A DNA stretch of 64,000 nt from Duganella aceris (GCF_011090165.1 NZ_JAADJT010000004.1:434001-498000); one strand, 5' to 3'. Shown: positions 18,919-30,409, counted from the stretch's first letter. The notes: generated by a model from the sequence alone, not told the origin. Translations and numbers: made by a program.

Positions 18919-19980
18919 TTAATACGTAGTAGCGATCAATTGCAGGGCGGCGGCGCTGAAGGCCGCCTGGTCGATATCGTCCAGATCCAGCGGCGTGGCT
19001 TGGTCGAATTTGCTGAAGTTGCGGTCGATCGAACGCAGATAGGCCGGGTCGTAATGGTCGGCCAGCAGTTCCTCGACCAGCGGCGCCATCTCGCCCGCGT
19101 CCGACATCGCGTGCCAGCGCGCGATCTTCTCGCGGCCGTGCAACGGCGCCAGATGGCCCAGCTGCTCGTTGAGCGTGGCCGGGCTGACCAGGAAGTGCCG
19201 GTAGTCCTCCATCAGCAGCCGCACGCGGTTGGCGCGCGACAGCGTCAACGCGATGCAGTCGGAGGCGCGCATGGTTTCCATCAGCACCGCCGGCACGCGC
19301 AGATTGCCGACCTTCTTGCTTTCCGATTCGACGAACACCGGGCGCGCCGGATCGAAGCGGCGCAGCACGTCCCAGATGCGGCTCTCGAAGGCCTTCTGGC
19401 TCGGCTGCGGCTGACTGGGCAGGCTGCCCAGCACCGAGCCGCGATGCGCCGCCAGCTGTTCCAGGTCCAGCACCTGCGCGCCGTGGGCGTGCAGCACCTC
19501 CAGCAGGCGGCTCTTGCCGCTGCCGGTGGTGCCGCAGATCACCTTGAAGTGGAGCGCCGGCGCCTGCTCCAGCGCGGTGTTGACGTGTTGCCGGAACGCC
19601 TTGTAGCCGCCGTCCAGCTGCACCACCGGCCAACCGATCTTGGCCAGGATGTGCGCCAGCGATCCGCTGCGGTTGCCGCCGCGCCAGCAGTAGACCAGCG
19701 GCCGCCAGTCGCGCGGCTTGTCCAGCCAGAGCTGCTCGATATGCATCGCGATATTCTTCGCGACCAGCGCCGCGCCGACCTTCTTCGCCTCGAACGAATC
19801 GATCTGTTTATACATGGTGCCGACGCGGATGCGTTCCGCGTCGTCGAGCACCGGGGCGTTGACCGCGCCCGGCAGGTGGTCCAGCGCGTATTCGCTCGGG
19901 CTGCGGGCGTCGATGATGGCGTCGAAGCGGTCCAGTTGCGCGAGGACGTCGTCGAAGCTGAGAATTTCGGGATACTTCAT
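18919..19980 (-). CDS. mnmH: tRNA 2-selenouridine synthase
   Basis: MnmH (SelU) exchanges sulfur for selenium, or geranylates 2-thiouridine, at the wobble position of certain tRNAs. The N-terminal rhodanese domain has its catalytic Cys98 in VYCWRGGNRSGS. A P-loop GTTGSGKS follows at 150-157, the usual two-part plan. Length is 353 residues. The start overlaps the stop of tesA by 4 bases (ATGA), so the two form a translationally coupled minus-strand pair. No selD is in the window. Confidence 0.95.
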   Translation of the reverse strand: MKYPEILSFDDVLAQLDRFDAIIDARSPSEYALDHLPGAVNAPVLDDAERIRVGTMYKQIDSFEAKKVGAALVAKNIAMHIEQLWLDKPRDWRPLVYCWRGGNRSGSLAHILAKIGWPVVQLDGGYKAFRQHVNTALEQAPALHFKVICGTTGSGKSRLLEVLHAHGAQVLDLEQLAAHRGSVLGSLPSQPQPSQKAFESRIWDVLRRFDPARPVFVESESKKVGNLRVPAVLMETMRASDCIALTLSRANRVRLLMEDYRHFLVSPATLNEQLGHLAPLHGREKIARWHAMSDAGEMAPLVEELLADHYDPAYLRSIDRNFSKFDQATPLDLDDIDQAAFSAAALQLIATTY

Positions 19981-20625
19981 TTGGCCTTGATGGTTTTTTG
20001 CAGCGTCGGCCAGATGTTGGCCAAGATGATGGGGTGGGCTTCGGCCAGCGGATGCAGCCGGTCCGGCTGGAACAGCTGCGGCTTCTCGGCCACGCCCTCA
20101 AGCATGAACGGCACCAGCGGCGCCTTGATTTCCTTGCTCAGCGTGCCGTACATGGCGAAGAATTTGTCGGCGTAGTCGCGGCCGTAGTTGGGCGGCATGC
20201 GCATGCCGATCAGGATCACTTTGGCGTCGGCCTTGCTGGCGGCGTCGAACATGGCCTTCAGGTTGGCCTGCGCGGCGGCGACCGGCAAGCCGCGCAGGCC
20301 GTCGTTGGCGCCGAGTTCGATGACGACCAGCGCCGGTTTATATTTTTCCAGCAAGGCAGGCAGGCGCGAACGGCCGCCGCTGGTGGTCTCGCCGCTGACG
20401 CTGGCGTTGACCACGGTGGCGTCGAGGTTCTGCTGCTTGATCTTTTGCTCCGCCAGTGCGACCCAGCCGGCGCCGCGCGCCAGGCCGTACTCGGCGGACA
20501 GGCTGTCGCCGAGCACAAGCACGGTTTTTGGTGCAGAATAGGCGCTCGCCGCTGCCGAGAACATGAGCAGGGCGGCCAAGGCGTGTACACTCAGTTTTTT
20601 TGATAAATCATTTAATATATTCCGC

Positions 20626-20627
<2 letters not shown>
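19977..20627 (-). CDS. tesA: TesA-like arylesterase / lysophospholipase
   Basis: This GDSL hydrolase acts in the periplasm on acyl esters or thioesters. A signal peptide (LSVHALAALLMFSAAASAYSA) precedes the GDSLS block with nucleophile Ser42. The other family blocks are visible: the Gly of SVSGETTSGG, Asn108 in LGANDGL, and the Asp189/His192 pair in PDRLHP. The ATG at 20627 gives 216 residues, the usual length, and has AGGA about 10 bases upstream; longer frames run into the divergent ABC gene. It is divergent from the ABC ATPase, an arrangement also seen for tesA and ybbA in E. coli. Confidence 0.93.
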
Positions 20628-21377
<750 letters not shown>

Positions 21378-21378
<1 letters not shown>

Positions 21379-22901
21379 TGGCGCGGCGTCTCGCCGCATT
21401 ATTGCCGTTGCTGTTCGCGGCCGCCACCGCCCTCGCAGCCGCGAGCGACACCGCAACGGCTGTCGCCACTACGGCGGGGACGCCCCAGACGCCGGACCAA
21501 TGGCGCCGCGCCGCGAGCGCCGACATCGAGGCGGCCTATCAGATCACGCTGGCGAATCATCCCGGCGTCCACGATCCCGCCAACCCGCAATTCGCCGCCA
21601 AGCTGGATGAGGCGCGCAAGCGCGGCCTGGCGCTGGCCGCGCGGGTGACGGAGGTCGGCGGCTATGTGGCCGCGCTCCAGTTATTCAACACGCAAATCCA
21701 TGACGGCCATGCCGGCGTGGTGCCGCAACAATCGCTGCGCACGCCGTGGCGCTCGCCCGGATTCCTGACCGCATGGCGCGGCGACAGCCTGTACGTGGCC
21801 GCCTCCGAGCCCGACGGTCCACCGGTCGGCGCCCGCGTCGACGATTGCGACGGCAAGCCGCTCAAGCCGCTGATCGAGAGCAACGTCTTCGCCTTCAGCC
21901 AGCGCAGCGACGAGCTGGGCCACTGGTGGGTCTACGCGCGCGACGTATTCGTCGACAAGAACAACCCCTTCATCGCCTTGCCGGCGCAATGCCGCTTCAG
22001 CGCCGACGGCAAGTCGTTCACGCGGACGCTGGCCTGGCGCACGATCACGCCGAAAATGCAACAATGGCGCAACCAAAGCTATAACGGCGCGACGCTGCCG
22101 GTCGGCCTGACCGAGCCGCGCGCCAGGCTGTACTGGGTCGCCATGCCGAGCTTCCAGCCGGACGCAGCGCAGCGCGACGCCTACCGCGCCATGACCGCCG
22201 AAGTGGCGCAGCACCGCCAACGCTACCTGGACGCCGACGCCGTAGTGATCGACCTGCGCGACAACCAGGGCGGCTCGTCGATCTGGAGCCGCGACTTCGC
22301 CAAGGCGCTGTGGGGCCAGGCACGCTTCGAGCGTCGCGATACAGCGCGGTCGGCGGGGCAGCAGGTGTGGTGGCGGGCGTCGGAAGGCAATACCGCGCAC
22401 GCGCGCTACATCGTCGGCGTATTGAAAGACGAGAAGCAGGAAGATTACGCCGCCGAAATGACCCGCATCGCCGACGGCATGCAGGCGGCACAGGCGCGCG
22501 GCGAAAAATTCTTCGTCAACCAAAGCGAAGCATCCGGGACGGCAACGGCCGCCGACCGCGCCGAGGACTTGCCGGGCGACGCACCGGCGTTCAGCAAGCC
22601 GGTATACGTCATCGTTCCAGGCCAATGCGCCAGCGCCTGCTTGGACGCGCTGGACTATTTCACCATGTTCCCCAACACCAAGCTGATCGGCGCACCGAGC
22701 GCGGCCGATTCCACCTATATGGAAATCCGCATGCAGCCTTTGGCATCGGGCCTGGCCAGCGTGATCGTGCCGAACAAAGTGTACGTGAACCGCCCGCGCA
22801 AATCCGGCCAGTTCTACACGCCGTCAATCTACGAAAACGCGCTGGTCTGGTCGCAGCCAGCATTCCTGAAAACCATCGAAGCCGACCTGGCCAAGCGCTA
22901 A
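21378..22901 (+). CDS. exported S41-family peptidase homologue
   Basis: A signal peptide (ARRLAALLPLLFAAATALAAAS) is followed by a helical region, a PDZ-less middle and a C-terminal crotonase-like fold. The S41 landmarks VVIDLRDNQGGSS and VIVPGQCASACLDALD are present, with Ser419 in the position of the nucleophile. The lysine usually found about 25 residues later in a T-x-G-K motif is absent (LIGAPSAADSTYME), so catalysis is uncertain. Conserved cysteines (VDDCDGK, AQCRFS, GQCASACL) suggest disulfides in the periplasm. The ATG at 21378 overlaps the ABC gene stop; a GTG one codon earlier is also possible. Confidence 0.78.
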
Positions 22902-22908
22902 AAACACA

Positions 22909-22991
22909 GGTGTCAGTGCCGACATTCGGACACGGACGCTGCCGTAAAGGCGCTACGGTACAGCTCGTGTCCGAATGTCGGCACTGACACC
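22909..22991. repeat. REP-like hairpin, copy 1
   Basis: Two perfectly complementary 26-base arms (22909-22934 and 22966-22991), beginning GGTGTCAGTGCC, enclose a 31-base loop. The element fills the gap between the convergent S41 and nnr genes. Read on the minus strand it is followed by a T-run, so it could end the nnr transcript. A second copy lies at 36390-36465. Confidence 0.85.
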
Positions 22992-23004
22992 GAAGTGGGG
23001 GGCG

Positions 23005-24522
23005 TTAGTGGCTGTGGTGCTGGACCATGCGGTTCAGCGCGACGCGGATTGCGGGGATCAGCTCGCTGGCGGTAAGGCCGATCGGACCGGCGCCGTCGGT
23101 CACCAGTACGTCGGCGGCCATGCCGTGCAGCCACACCGCCGCCAGCGCCGCCTCCCATTGCGGCCAGCCCTGCGCCAACAGGCTGCCGCACAGGCCTGCC
23201 AGCACGTCGCCGGTGCCGGCCGTCGCCAGCGCCGGATTGCCGGTGGTGTTGACGACCGCGTCGCCGTTCGGCGCGGCGATCACCGTGCCAGACCCCTTCA
23301 ACACCACGCAGGCCTGGAAGCGCGCCGCCAGACTGCGCGCGGCGCCGACCCGGTCGGCCTGCACTGCGCCGCTGCCGACGCCCAATAAGCGCGCCGCCTC
23401 CCGCGGATGGGGCGTCAACACCACGGCGGCATGACGCTTGGCCAGCGCGCTTTGCAGCCCCGGATCGGCGGCCAGCAGATTCAGCGCGTCGGCGTCGGCC
23501 AGCAGCGCGCTGTCGCAGGCGATGGCGCGGGTCAGCAACGCCGTCGCGTGGTCCGATGCGCCGAGACCGGGCCCGATCACCAGCGTCGCCCGGTTCAGAT
23601 CGAAGCCGTCGGCGGCGCGGCACATCAGTTCCGGCTGGCCGGAGTCGCAAGGCAAGGGGTCTTCGGCGAACAAGGCGTAGACGCGTCCGGCGCCGCTGTT
23701 GAGCGCGGCGCGTGCGGCGAGCAGCGGTGCGCCGCTCATGCCGCGCGCGCCGCCGATGACGGCGACGTCGCCATAGCTGCCCTTGTGCGAGTTCTGCCGC
23801 CGCGCCCGCAAATGGCGCGAGAAGAATTTCACATCGTTCAGATGCAGCTGCACCGGCGCGAAATGGCTGGCGTCGATCTCCAGCCGCGCCACCTCGACCA
23901 GACCGGCGTAGTCGCGGCCGTCGCAGGTATGCAGGCCCGGCTTGTCGCCGATGAAGGTGACGGTGTGGCTGGCGTGCACCGCCACGCCATCGGCGCCCCC
24001 GGCCGCGCCGACCACCGCGCCGGTATCCGCATCCAGCCCGCTCGGCACATCCAGCGCCAGCACCTGGCAGCGCAATGCATTGATCGCCAGCACCAACTCG
24101 CGCACATCGCCGGCCAGCGGGCGCTTGAGGCCGATGCCGAACAGGCCGTCGATCACCAGATTCCACTCGGTGCTGCCGATCTCGGCGTCGGCGGCGCTGC
24201 GGAAGCGGGCGTCGCTCATGCGCGCGCGTTCCAATGCGTTGGCGCGCTCAAGCGAAGAGGCCGCTTGCGGCGCATAATAGATGATGGTGACTTGCGCGCC
24301 CGCGTGCGACAAATGCGCCGCCGCCTCCAGCGCGTCGCCGCCGTTGTCGCCGGGGCCGGCCAGCACCAGCACCTTGGCGTGCGCGGTGGCGATCGGCAGC
24401 AAATCCAGCGCGGCGTTGGCGCTGGCCTGGCCGGCGCGTTGCATCAGGGCGCCGGCGGGCAAGCTGGCGGCCGCCGCCTGTTCGATGGCGCGGATCTCGG
24501 TGACGGAATAGAGTGGATTCAT
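23005..24522 (-). CDS. nnr: bifunctional NAD(P)H-hydrate repair enzyme
   Basis: Nnr repairs damaged NAD(P)H hydrates. The N-terminal half (about 1-215) is the YjeF_N epimerase, with PGDNGGDALEAA and LDVPSGLDADTG. The C-terminal half (about 230-500) is the ADP-dependent dehydratase, with the ribokinase-like motifs VIGGARGMSGAPLLAARAAL, LTPHPREAARL and the catalytic NPALATAGTGDVLAG. Length, 505 residues, is typical. It is divergent from the hydantoinase gene with 92 bases between starts. Confidence 0.96.
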   Translation of the reverse strand: MNPLYSVTEIRAIEQAAAASLPAGALMQRAGQASANAALDLLPIATAHAKVLVLAGPGDNGGDALEAAAHLSHAGAQVTIIYYAPQAASSLERANALERARMSDARFRSAADAEIGSTEWNLVIDGLFGIGLKRPLAGDVRELVLAINALRCQVLALDVPSGLDADTGAVVGAAGGADGVAVHASHTVTFIGDKPGLHTCDGRDYAGLVEVARLEIDASHFAPVQLHLNDVKFFSRHLRARRQNSHKGSYGDVAVIGGARGMSGAPLLAARAALNSGAGRVYALFAEDPLPCDSGQPELMCRAADGFDLNRATLVIGPGLGASDHATALLTRAIACDSALLADADALNLLAADPGLQSALAKRHAAVVLTPHPREAARLLGVGSGAVQADRVGAARSLAARFQACVVLKGSGTVIAAPNGDAVVNTTGNPALATAGTGDVLAGLCGSLLAQGWPQWEAALAAVWLHGMAADVLVTDGAGPIGLTASELIPAIRVALNRMVQHHSH

Positions 24523-24614
24523 GCTGCAATATTAGCATCGATATTCCGTAATGCCTCTGGGCGGTTGTCCTCCCAGACACTACAATGAGCGCTTCTACGA
24601 TTAGCGAGGCTGGC

Positions 24615-27600
24615 ATGGATTGGCAATTCTGGATAGACCGGGGCGGTACGTTCACCGACATCGTGGCGCGTCCGCCCGACGGCCGGCTGCGCACGCTCAA
24701 GCTGCTGTCCGAGAATCCCGAACAATATCCCGACGCCGCCATCGCCGGCATCCGCCAGTTGATGGGCGTACCGAAGGGCAAGCCGATTCCGGTGGCGCAG
24801 ATCGGCGCCGTCAAGATGGGCACCACGGTCGCGACCAATGCGCTGCTGGAGCGCAAGGGCGAGCCGACCGCGCTGGCGATCACGCGCGGCTTCCGCGATG
24901 CGCTGCGCATCGCCTATCAGAACCGTCCGCGTCTGTTCGATCGCCACATCGTGCTGCCGGAACTGCTGTACAGCCATGTGATCGAGATCGACGAGCGCAT
25001 GGACGCGCGCGGCGAGACCGTGCTGGCGATCGACCTGGCCACCGCCCGCGCCGGCCTGGCGCGCGCCTACGACATGGGCCTGCGCTCGCTGGCCATCGTC
25101 TTCATGCACGGCTACCGCTACCAGGCGCACGAGGTCAAGGTGGCCGAGATGGCGCGCGAGATGGGCTTCACGCAAGTGTCGGTCTCGCACGAGGTCAGCC
25201 CGATGATGAAGCTCGTGGCGCGCGGCGACACCACCGTGGTCGACGCCTATCTGTCGCCGATCCTGCGCCGCTACGTCGACCAGGTCGCGGCCGAGATGCC
25301 GGGCGTGAATCTGCAATTCATGCAATCGAGCGGCGGCCTGACCGACGCGCGCGCCTTCCAGGGCAAGGACAGCATCCTCAGCGGTCCGGCCGGCGGCATC
25401 GTCGGCATGGTGCGCGCCAGCAAGCTGGCCGGCTTCGACAAGGTGATCGGCTTCGACATGGGCGGCACCTCGACCGACGTGTCGCACTACTCGGGCGAGT
25501 TCGAGCGCGTGTTTGAAACCCAGGTGGCAGGGGTGCGCATGCGCGCGCCGATGATGAGCATCCACACCGTCGCTGCCGGCGGCGGTTCGATCCTGCATTT
25601 CGACGGCAGCCGCTACCGCGTCGGCCCGGACAGCGCCGGCGCCAACCCCGGTCCGGCCAGCTATCGGCGCGGCGGACCGCTGGCGGTCACCGATTGCAAC
25701 GTCATGTTGGGCAAGATCCAGCCGAATCATTTCCCGCAGCTGTTCGGCGAAGCCGGGCAACAGCCGCTCGACGCGGCGGCGGTACGGGACAGCTTCGCCG
25801 AACTGGCCGGGCGCATCGCCGCCGCCACCGGCAAGCAAACCGCGCCGGAGCAGGTGGCCGAAGGCTTCATCGAAATCGCGGTGGGCAATATGGCGAACGC
25901 GATCAAGCAGATCTCGGTGCAGCGCGGCCACGACGTCACCGAATACGCGCTGACCAGCTTCGGCGGCGCCGGCGGGCAACACGCCTGCCTGGTGGCCGAC
26001 GCGCTCGGCATGACGACCGTGTTCGTGCATTCGCTGGCGGGCGTGATGTCGGCCTACGGCATGGGCCTGGCCGACCAGACCGCGATGCGCGAGGCGGCGG
26101 TTGAAGCCCGCCTGGTCGCCGACTCGCAGCCGGAGCTGGAGGCGCGGCTGCACGCGCTGGGCCGGCAAGCGCGCGCCGACCTGCATCACCAGGGCGTCGA
26201 CGACGCGCGCATCGCGCTGATCCGCCGCGTGCACCTGCGCTACGAGGGCACCGATTCGGCGCTGATCGTGCTGTTCGATACCAACGACAGCATGCAGGCG
26301 CAGTTCGAGGCCGCCTATCGCAAGCGCTATTCCTTCCTGATGCCGGGCAAGGCGCTGATCGTCGAGGCGGTCTCGGTCGAAGCGATCGGCAAGTCCGACG
26401 CGCCGGCCGAAACGGTCGAACCGGCCGCACGCCGCGTCTCCGGCCTGATGCCGCACGCGGTGGTGCCGATGTACTCCGGCGGCAAGTGGCGCCAGACCAA
26501 TCTGTTCCAACGCTCGGCGACCCGCATCGGCGATATCGTCAAGGGCCCGGCGATCATCGCCGAAGCCAATGCCACCACCATCGTTGAAGCCGGCTGGCAG
26601 GCCGAGGTGTCGCTGCACGACCACCTGGTGCTGCGGCGCGTGGTGGCGCTGCCGGAGCGGCGCGCCATCGGCACCACCGCCGATCCGGTGATGCTGGAGA
26701 TTTTCAACAACCTGTTCATGTCGATCGCCGAGCAGATGGGGCTGCGGCTGCAAAACACCGCGTACTCGGTCAACATCAAGGAACGGCTGGACTTCAGCTG
26801 CGCCATCTTCGACGCCGACGGCAACCTGATCGCCAACGCGCCGCACATGCCGGTCCACCTCGGCTCGATGGGCGAAAGCATCAAGACCGTGATGCGCGAG
26901 AACGCCGGCCAGATGCGCGACGGCGACGTGTTCATGCTCAACGACCCGTACAACGGCGGCACCCACTTGCCGGACGTGACGGTGATCTCGCCGGTGTTCG
27001 ACCAGGACGGCGCCGAGATCCTGTTCTACGTCGGCTCGCGCGGCCACCACGCCGACATCGGCGGCACCACGCCGGGATCGATGCCGCCGGATTCGCGCGT
27101 GATCGAGGACGAGGGCGTGCTGATCAACAATTTCAAGCTGGTGGCCGGCGGCCAGTTGCGCGAGGCGGCGACGCGCGCCATGCTGGGCGGCGCGCGCTAC
27201 CCGGCGCGCAACCCGGACCAGAACCTGGCCGACCTGCGGGCGCAGGTCGCCGCCAACCAGAAGGGCGTCGACGAGTTGCGCAAGATGGTGGCCCATTTCG
27301 GGCTGGACGTGGTGCAGGCCTACATGGGCCACGTGCAGGACAACGCGGAGGAGGCCGTGCGCCGCGTCATCAGCGCGCTGAAGGACGGCAGCTACACGCT
27401 GCAGCTGGACAACGGCGCGCAGATCGCGGTGGCGGTGCGGGTCGACACGGCGGCGCGCAGCGCCGAGATCGATTTCACCGGCACCTCGCCGCAGCTGGAG
27501 AACAACTTCAACGCGCCGTCGGCGGTGTGCATGGCGGCGGTGCTGTACGTGTTCCGCACGCTGGTCAACGACGAGATTCCGCTGAACGCCGGCTGCCTCA

Positions 27601-28208
27601 AGCCGCTGAAGGTGCTGATCCCGCCGGGCTCGATGCTCAATCCGCATTATCCGGCCTCGGTGGTGTCTGGCAACGTCGAGACCTCGACCTGCATCACCAA
27701 CGCGCTGTACGGCGCGCTTGGCGTGATGGCGGCGGCGCAGGGGACGATGAACAACTTCACCTTCGGCAACGCGAAGTACCAGTACTACGAGACCATCAGC
27801 GGCGGCTCCGGCGCCGGACCGGGCTTCGACGGGACCAGCGTGGTGCAGACCAATATGACCAACTCGCGCCTGACCGATCCGGAAATCCTGGAATTCCGCT
27901 TCCCGGTGCGGCTGGAAAGCTACGAGATCCGCGAAGGCAGCGGCGGAGCGGGACAGTGGCGCGGCGGTGACGGCGGCGTGCGCAAGGTGCGCTTCCTGGA
28001 GCCGATGACGGCCGCCATCCTGTCCAACAACCGCATCCACGCCCCGTTCGGCATGGCCGGCGGCGCGCCTGGCGCGCTGGGCCGCAACAGCGTGCTGCGC
28101 GCCGACGGCACGGTCGAGCAACTGGGGCACATCGGCAAGACCGACATGCAGACAGGCGACGTGTTCATCATCGAAACGCCGGGCGGCGGAGGCTACGGAC
28201 CGCCTTGA
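24615..28208 (+). CDS. fused hydantoinase A/B, 5-oxoprolinase-type
   Basis: The 1197-residue product joins a HyuA-type half ([10 protein letters not shown] near the start, [36 protein letters not shown]) to a HyuB-type half (about 690-1190, with [27 protein letters not shown] and TPGGGGYG). This is the plan of eukaryotic-type 5-oxoprolinase, which opens 5-oxoproline to glutamate using ATP; N-methylhydantoinase is the alternative activity. The ATG at 24615 has GAGG 7 bases upstream, and [14 protein letters not shown] is the family start. The ATG 30 bases earlier lacks a binding site. No glutathione or proline gene is adjacent. Confidence 0.93.
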   Translation: MDWQFWIDRGGTFTDIVARPPDGRLRTLKLLSENPEQYPDAAIAGIRQLMGVPKGKPIPVAQIGAVKMGTTVATNALLERKGEPTALAITRGFRDALRIAYQNRPRLFDRHIVLPELLYSHVIEIDERMDARGETVLAIDLATARAGLARAYDMGLRSLAIVFMHGYRYQAHEVKVAEMAREMGFTQVSVSHEVSPMMKLVARGDTTVVDAYLSPILRRYVDQVAAEMPGVNLQFMQSSGGLTDARAFQGKDSILSGPAGGIVGMVRASKLAGFDKVIGFDMGGTSTDVSHYSGEFERVFETQVAGVRMRAPMMSIHTVAAGGGSILHFDGSRYRVGPDSAGANPGPASYRRGGPLAVTDCNVMLGKIQPNHFPQLFGEAGQQPLDAAAVRDSFAELAGRIAAATGKQTAPEQVAEGFIEIAVGNMANAIKQISVQRGHDVTEYALTSFGGAGGQHACLVADALGMTTVFVHSLAGVMSAYGMGLADQTAMREAAVEARLVADSQPELEARLHALGRQARADLHHQGVDDARIALIRRVHLRYEGTDSALIVLFDTNDSMQAQFEAAYRKRYSFLMPGKALIVEAVSVEAIGKSDAPAETVEPAARRVSGLMPHAVVPMYSGGKWRQTNLFQRSATRIGDIVKGPAIIAEANATTIVEAGWQAEVSLHDHLVLRRVVALPERRAIGTTADPVMLEIFNNLFMSIAEQMGLRLQNTAYSVNIKERLDFSCAIFDADGNLIANAPHMPVHLGSMGESIKTVMRENAGQMRDGDVFMLNDPYNGGTHLPDVTVISPVFDQDGAEILFYVGSRGHHADIGGTTPGSMPPDSRVIEDEGVLINNFKLVAGGQLREAATRAMLGGARYPARNPDQNLADLRAQVAANQKGVDELRKMVAHFGLDVVQAYMGHVQDNAEEAVRRVISALKDGSYTLQLDNGAQIAVAVRVDTAARSAEIDFTGTSPQLENNFNAPSAVCMAAVLYVFRTLVNDEIPLNAGCLKPLKVLIPPGSMLNPHYPASVVSGNVETSTCITNALYGALGVMAAAQGTMNNFTFGNAKYQYYETISGGSGAGPGFDGTSVVQTNMTNSRLTDPEILEFRFPVRLESYEIREGSGGAGQWRGGDGGVRKVRFLEPMTAAILSNNRIHAPFGMAGGAPGALGRNSVLRADGTVEQLGHIGKTDMQTGDVFIIETPGGGGYGPP

Positions 28209-28329
28209 CCGCGTTTCCGGACGATCGGTCATGAAGACCGGTCTTGCGGGCATGGCCGCGTGAGGGCGCGGTCTCTATCATTTGGTATCGGCTTCGACAC
28301 GCAAGCCCACACAACTGAAAGAGACCATC

Positions 28330-29148
28330 ATGAACCTGAACTTCCGCACCCCGCTGGTGAAAGCACTGGCAACCCTCAGCATCCTCTCCGCCTCGGCCGT
28401 GCTGGCCGGTTGCGGCTCCAGCGACGCCGCCACCATGCCCGAAACCCCGACCACGCCGACCACCGTGGTGCTGGTGCACGGCGCCTGGGCCGACGGTTCC
28501 AGCTGGTCGAAAGTGACGCCGCTGCTGCAACAGCGCGGCCTGAAAGTGATCTCGGTGCAGCTGCAACGCGCCTCGCTGGCCGAGGACGCCGCCATCGTGC
28601 GCCGCGCCATGGAGGGCGTGACCGGGCAAGTGGTGCTGGTGGGCCACTCCTACGGCGGCGCGGTCGTCACCGAAGCGGGCATCGACGCCAAGGTCGCGAC
28701 CCTGGTCTACGTCGACGCCTTCACGCCGGGCGACAATGAATCGATCACCGACATCCTCAGCCCTTACCCGGCGGCGGATTGGCAGAAGACCCTGCTGCAA
28801 GACAGCAAAGGCTACCTGAGCCTGCCGCTCGACACCTACGTCAAGACCTTCGCCTCGGATCTTCCGGTCGCCGACGCCACGTTGATGTCGACCTACCAGG
28901 GGCCGATCTTCTACCACGTGCTGGACGACAAAGTCACCAACGCCGCCTGGAAGACCAAGCCGTCGTTCTTCGTCATGGGCAGCAACGACATGATCATTCC
29001 ACCGCAATTCCAGCAAGGCGAAGCGGCGCGCATCAAGTCGACCAAAGTGACATCGATCCCCGGCGCCAGCCACATTTCGATGGTCTCGCATCCGACCGAG
29101 GTGGCGAACGTGATCCTGGACGCGGTCACCAGCGTGCACGGCCTATAA
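28330..29148 (+). CDS. alpha/beta hydrolase lipoprotein
   Basis: The N-terminus is a lipoprotein signal with lipobox VLAGC (Cys28), so the enzyme is membrane-anchored in the envelope. The fold is an alpha/beta hydrolase with oxyanion motif LVHGAWADGSSW and nucleophile Ser107 in GHSYGG. The C-terminal histidine is probably in PGASHISMVSHP. Such proteins resemble the esterase/salicylate-esterase-like group often found in soil bacteria; the substrate is unknown. AAAGAGA precedes the ATG at 28330. It stands alone after the hydantoinase gene. Confidence 0.85.
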   Translation: MNLNFRTPLVKALATLSILSASAVLAGCGSSDAATMPETPTTPTTVVLVHGAWADGSSWSKVTPLLQQRGLKVISVQLQRASLAEDAAIVRRAMEGVTGQVVLVGHSYGGAVVTEAGIDAKVATLVYVDAFTPGDNESITDILSPYPAADWQKTLLQDSKGYLSLPLDTYVKTFASDLPVADATLMSTYQGPIFYHVLDDKVTNAAWKTKPSFFVMGSNDMIIPPQFQQGEAARIKSTKVTSIPGASHISMVSHPTEVANVILDAVTSVHGL

Positions 29149-29251
29149 TTCGATACCCATCGCAGCAAAATCCGATACCTGCGATTCCTCTCTTGTTCGC
29201 CCCTGGCCGTCAACGTAAAGTTTGATTTTTGACATGCCAGGGGAGCACAAG

Positions 29252-29392
29252 GTGCGAACATTACTGAGAATCTTGCAGACCGGCGGCTCGCCGCGCATTG
29301 CGATTCTGTCCGCCTTCGCGCTGTGCGCGTTGTACTTCGCCTCTTGGTACATCATCACCCACTATTGCAGTAGTGGCGTGATTTTCTTCTGA
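29252..29392 (+). CDS. candidate small membrane protein, 46 aa
   Basis: A GTG is preceded by AGGGGAG 6 bases upstream, one of the best ribosome binding sites in this region. The frame encodes 46 residues: a basic start (RTLLRILQ), a hydrophobic helix at about 16-36 (IAILSAFALCALYFASWYII) and a short tail with one further cysteine. An in-frame ATG at 29234 would add six residues but has no binding site. The stop lies 18 bases before the TraB/GumN start, so the two are probably cotranscribed. Function unknown. Confidence 0.55.
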   Translation: MRTLLRILQTGGSPRIAILSAFALCALYFASWYIITHYCSSGVIFF

Positions 29393-29410
29393 GTCGAAAG
29401 GATGCATACG

Positions 29411-30409
29411 ATGCCCAACCGCCTGTTGCCGGCGCTTTGCCTTGCCTTGTTCACGTCCGGCGCCTTCGCGCAGGCCGACCAGGTGACCGCCGAAGCCGAC
29501 GCGCCGACCGAAAAAATCCTGTTGGTCGGCCAGCGCCCCGGACCGGGACTATGGAAGGTGAGCAAGGACGATCACGTGCTGTGGGTGTTCGGCACCTACT
29601 CGCCGCTGCCGGAAAAAATGGAATGGCGCTCGCAGCAGGTCGAAGCCATCCTGGCGCAGTCGCAGGAATACCTTGAGCCGCCGACCGCCCACGCCAAGGT
29701 CGGCTTCTTCCTCGGCCTGACCATGCTGCCCAGCCTGATCGGTGTGAAGAAGAATCCGGACGGCGCCACCTTGCAGGACGTGCTGCCGGCCGACGTCTAT
29801 GCCCGCTGGCAGCCGCTGAAGGCGAAATACCTCGGCGACGACCAAGACATCGAGCGCGAGCGCCCGATCTTCGCGGCGCAGACTTTGTTCTCTGCCGGGC
29901 TGAAGCAGGCCGGCCTGTCCAAGGGCTACGAGGTCGGCCGCAAGATCGATGGCATCGTCAAGCAGCGCAAGATCAAGGTCACCGAGACCGGCATCAAGCT
30001 GGAGATGGACGATCCGTCCAGGATGCTGAAGGAGTTCAAGAAGTCGCCGCTGGCCGACGCGGCCTGCTTCTCCAAGACGCTGGCGCGGCTGGAAAGCGAC
30101 ATCGACGCCATGCGCGTGCGCGCCAACGCCTGGGCCAAGGGTGACCTGGAAGCGATCCAGAAACTGAGCTACGCCGATCAGGAAAGCGAATGCGGCGACG
30201 CCATGCTCAACGCCGACTTCGTCAAGAGCCGGCCCGGCTTCCAGAACATCAAGGAGCGCGTGCTGGCCGCCTGGGTGGCGTCCGCCGAGAAGGCGATCGC
30301 CGCCAACGGCACCAGCTTCGCCATGCTGCAAATGGCCGACATCGTCGGTCCCGACAGTTATCTGAGTGCGCTGAAAGCCAAGGGCTACCAGATCGATAGC
30401 CCCGATTAA
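29411..30409 (+). CDS. TraB/GumN family protein, exported
   Basis: A signal peptide (NRLLPALCLALFTSGAFA) precedes a 310-residue domain with the TraB/GumN opening PGLWKVSKDDHVLWVFGTYSPLP, where the G-T pair is the family mark. The TIKI-type metalloprotease relationship of this family is known, but activity in bacteria is unproven. The ATG at 29411 is chosen because GAAAGG lies 8 bases upstream; an ATG 9 bases earlier is too close to that site. Its TAA overlaps the stop of the convergent regulator gene inside the palindrome TTAA. Confidence 0.85.
   Translation: MPNRLLPALCLALFTSGAFAQADQVTAEADAPTEKILLVGQRPGPGLWKVSKDDHVLWVFGTYSPLPEKMEWRSQQVEAILAQSQEYLEPPTAHAKVGFFLGLTMLPSLIGVKKNPDGATLQDVLPADVYARWQPLKAKYLGDDQDIERERPIFAAQTLFSAGLKQAGLSKGYEVGRKIDGIVKQRKIKVTETGIKLEMDDPSRMLKEFKKSPLADAACFSKTLARLESDIDAMRVRANAWAKGDLEAIQKLSYADQESECGDAMLNADFVKSRPGFQNIKERVLAAWVASAEKAIAANGTSFAMLQMADIVGPDSYLSALKAKGYQIDSPD

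Noticed and set aside
24519..28253. A 1244-codon open frame antisense to the hydantoinase gene
   Set aside because: It is the mirror of a strongly supported gene in GC-rich DNA; the product is His/Arg/Gln-rich low-complexity sequence with no family features.
29143..29358. A 71-codon minus-strand frame after the hydrolase gene
   Set aside because: It lies opposite the better supported 46-codon plus-strand frame and has no ribosome binding site or domain.
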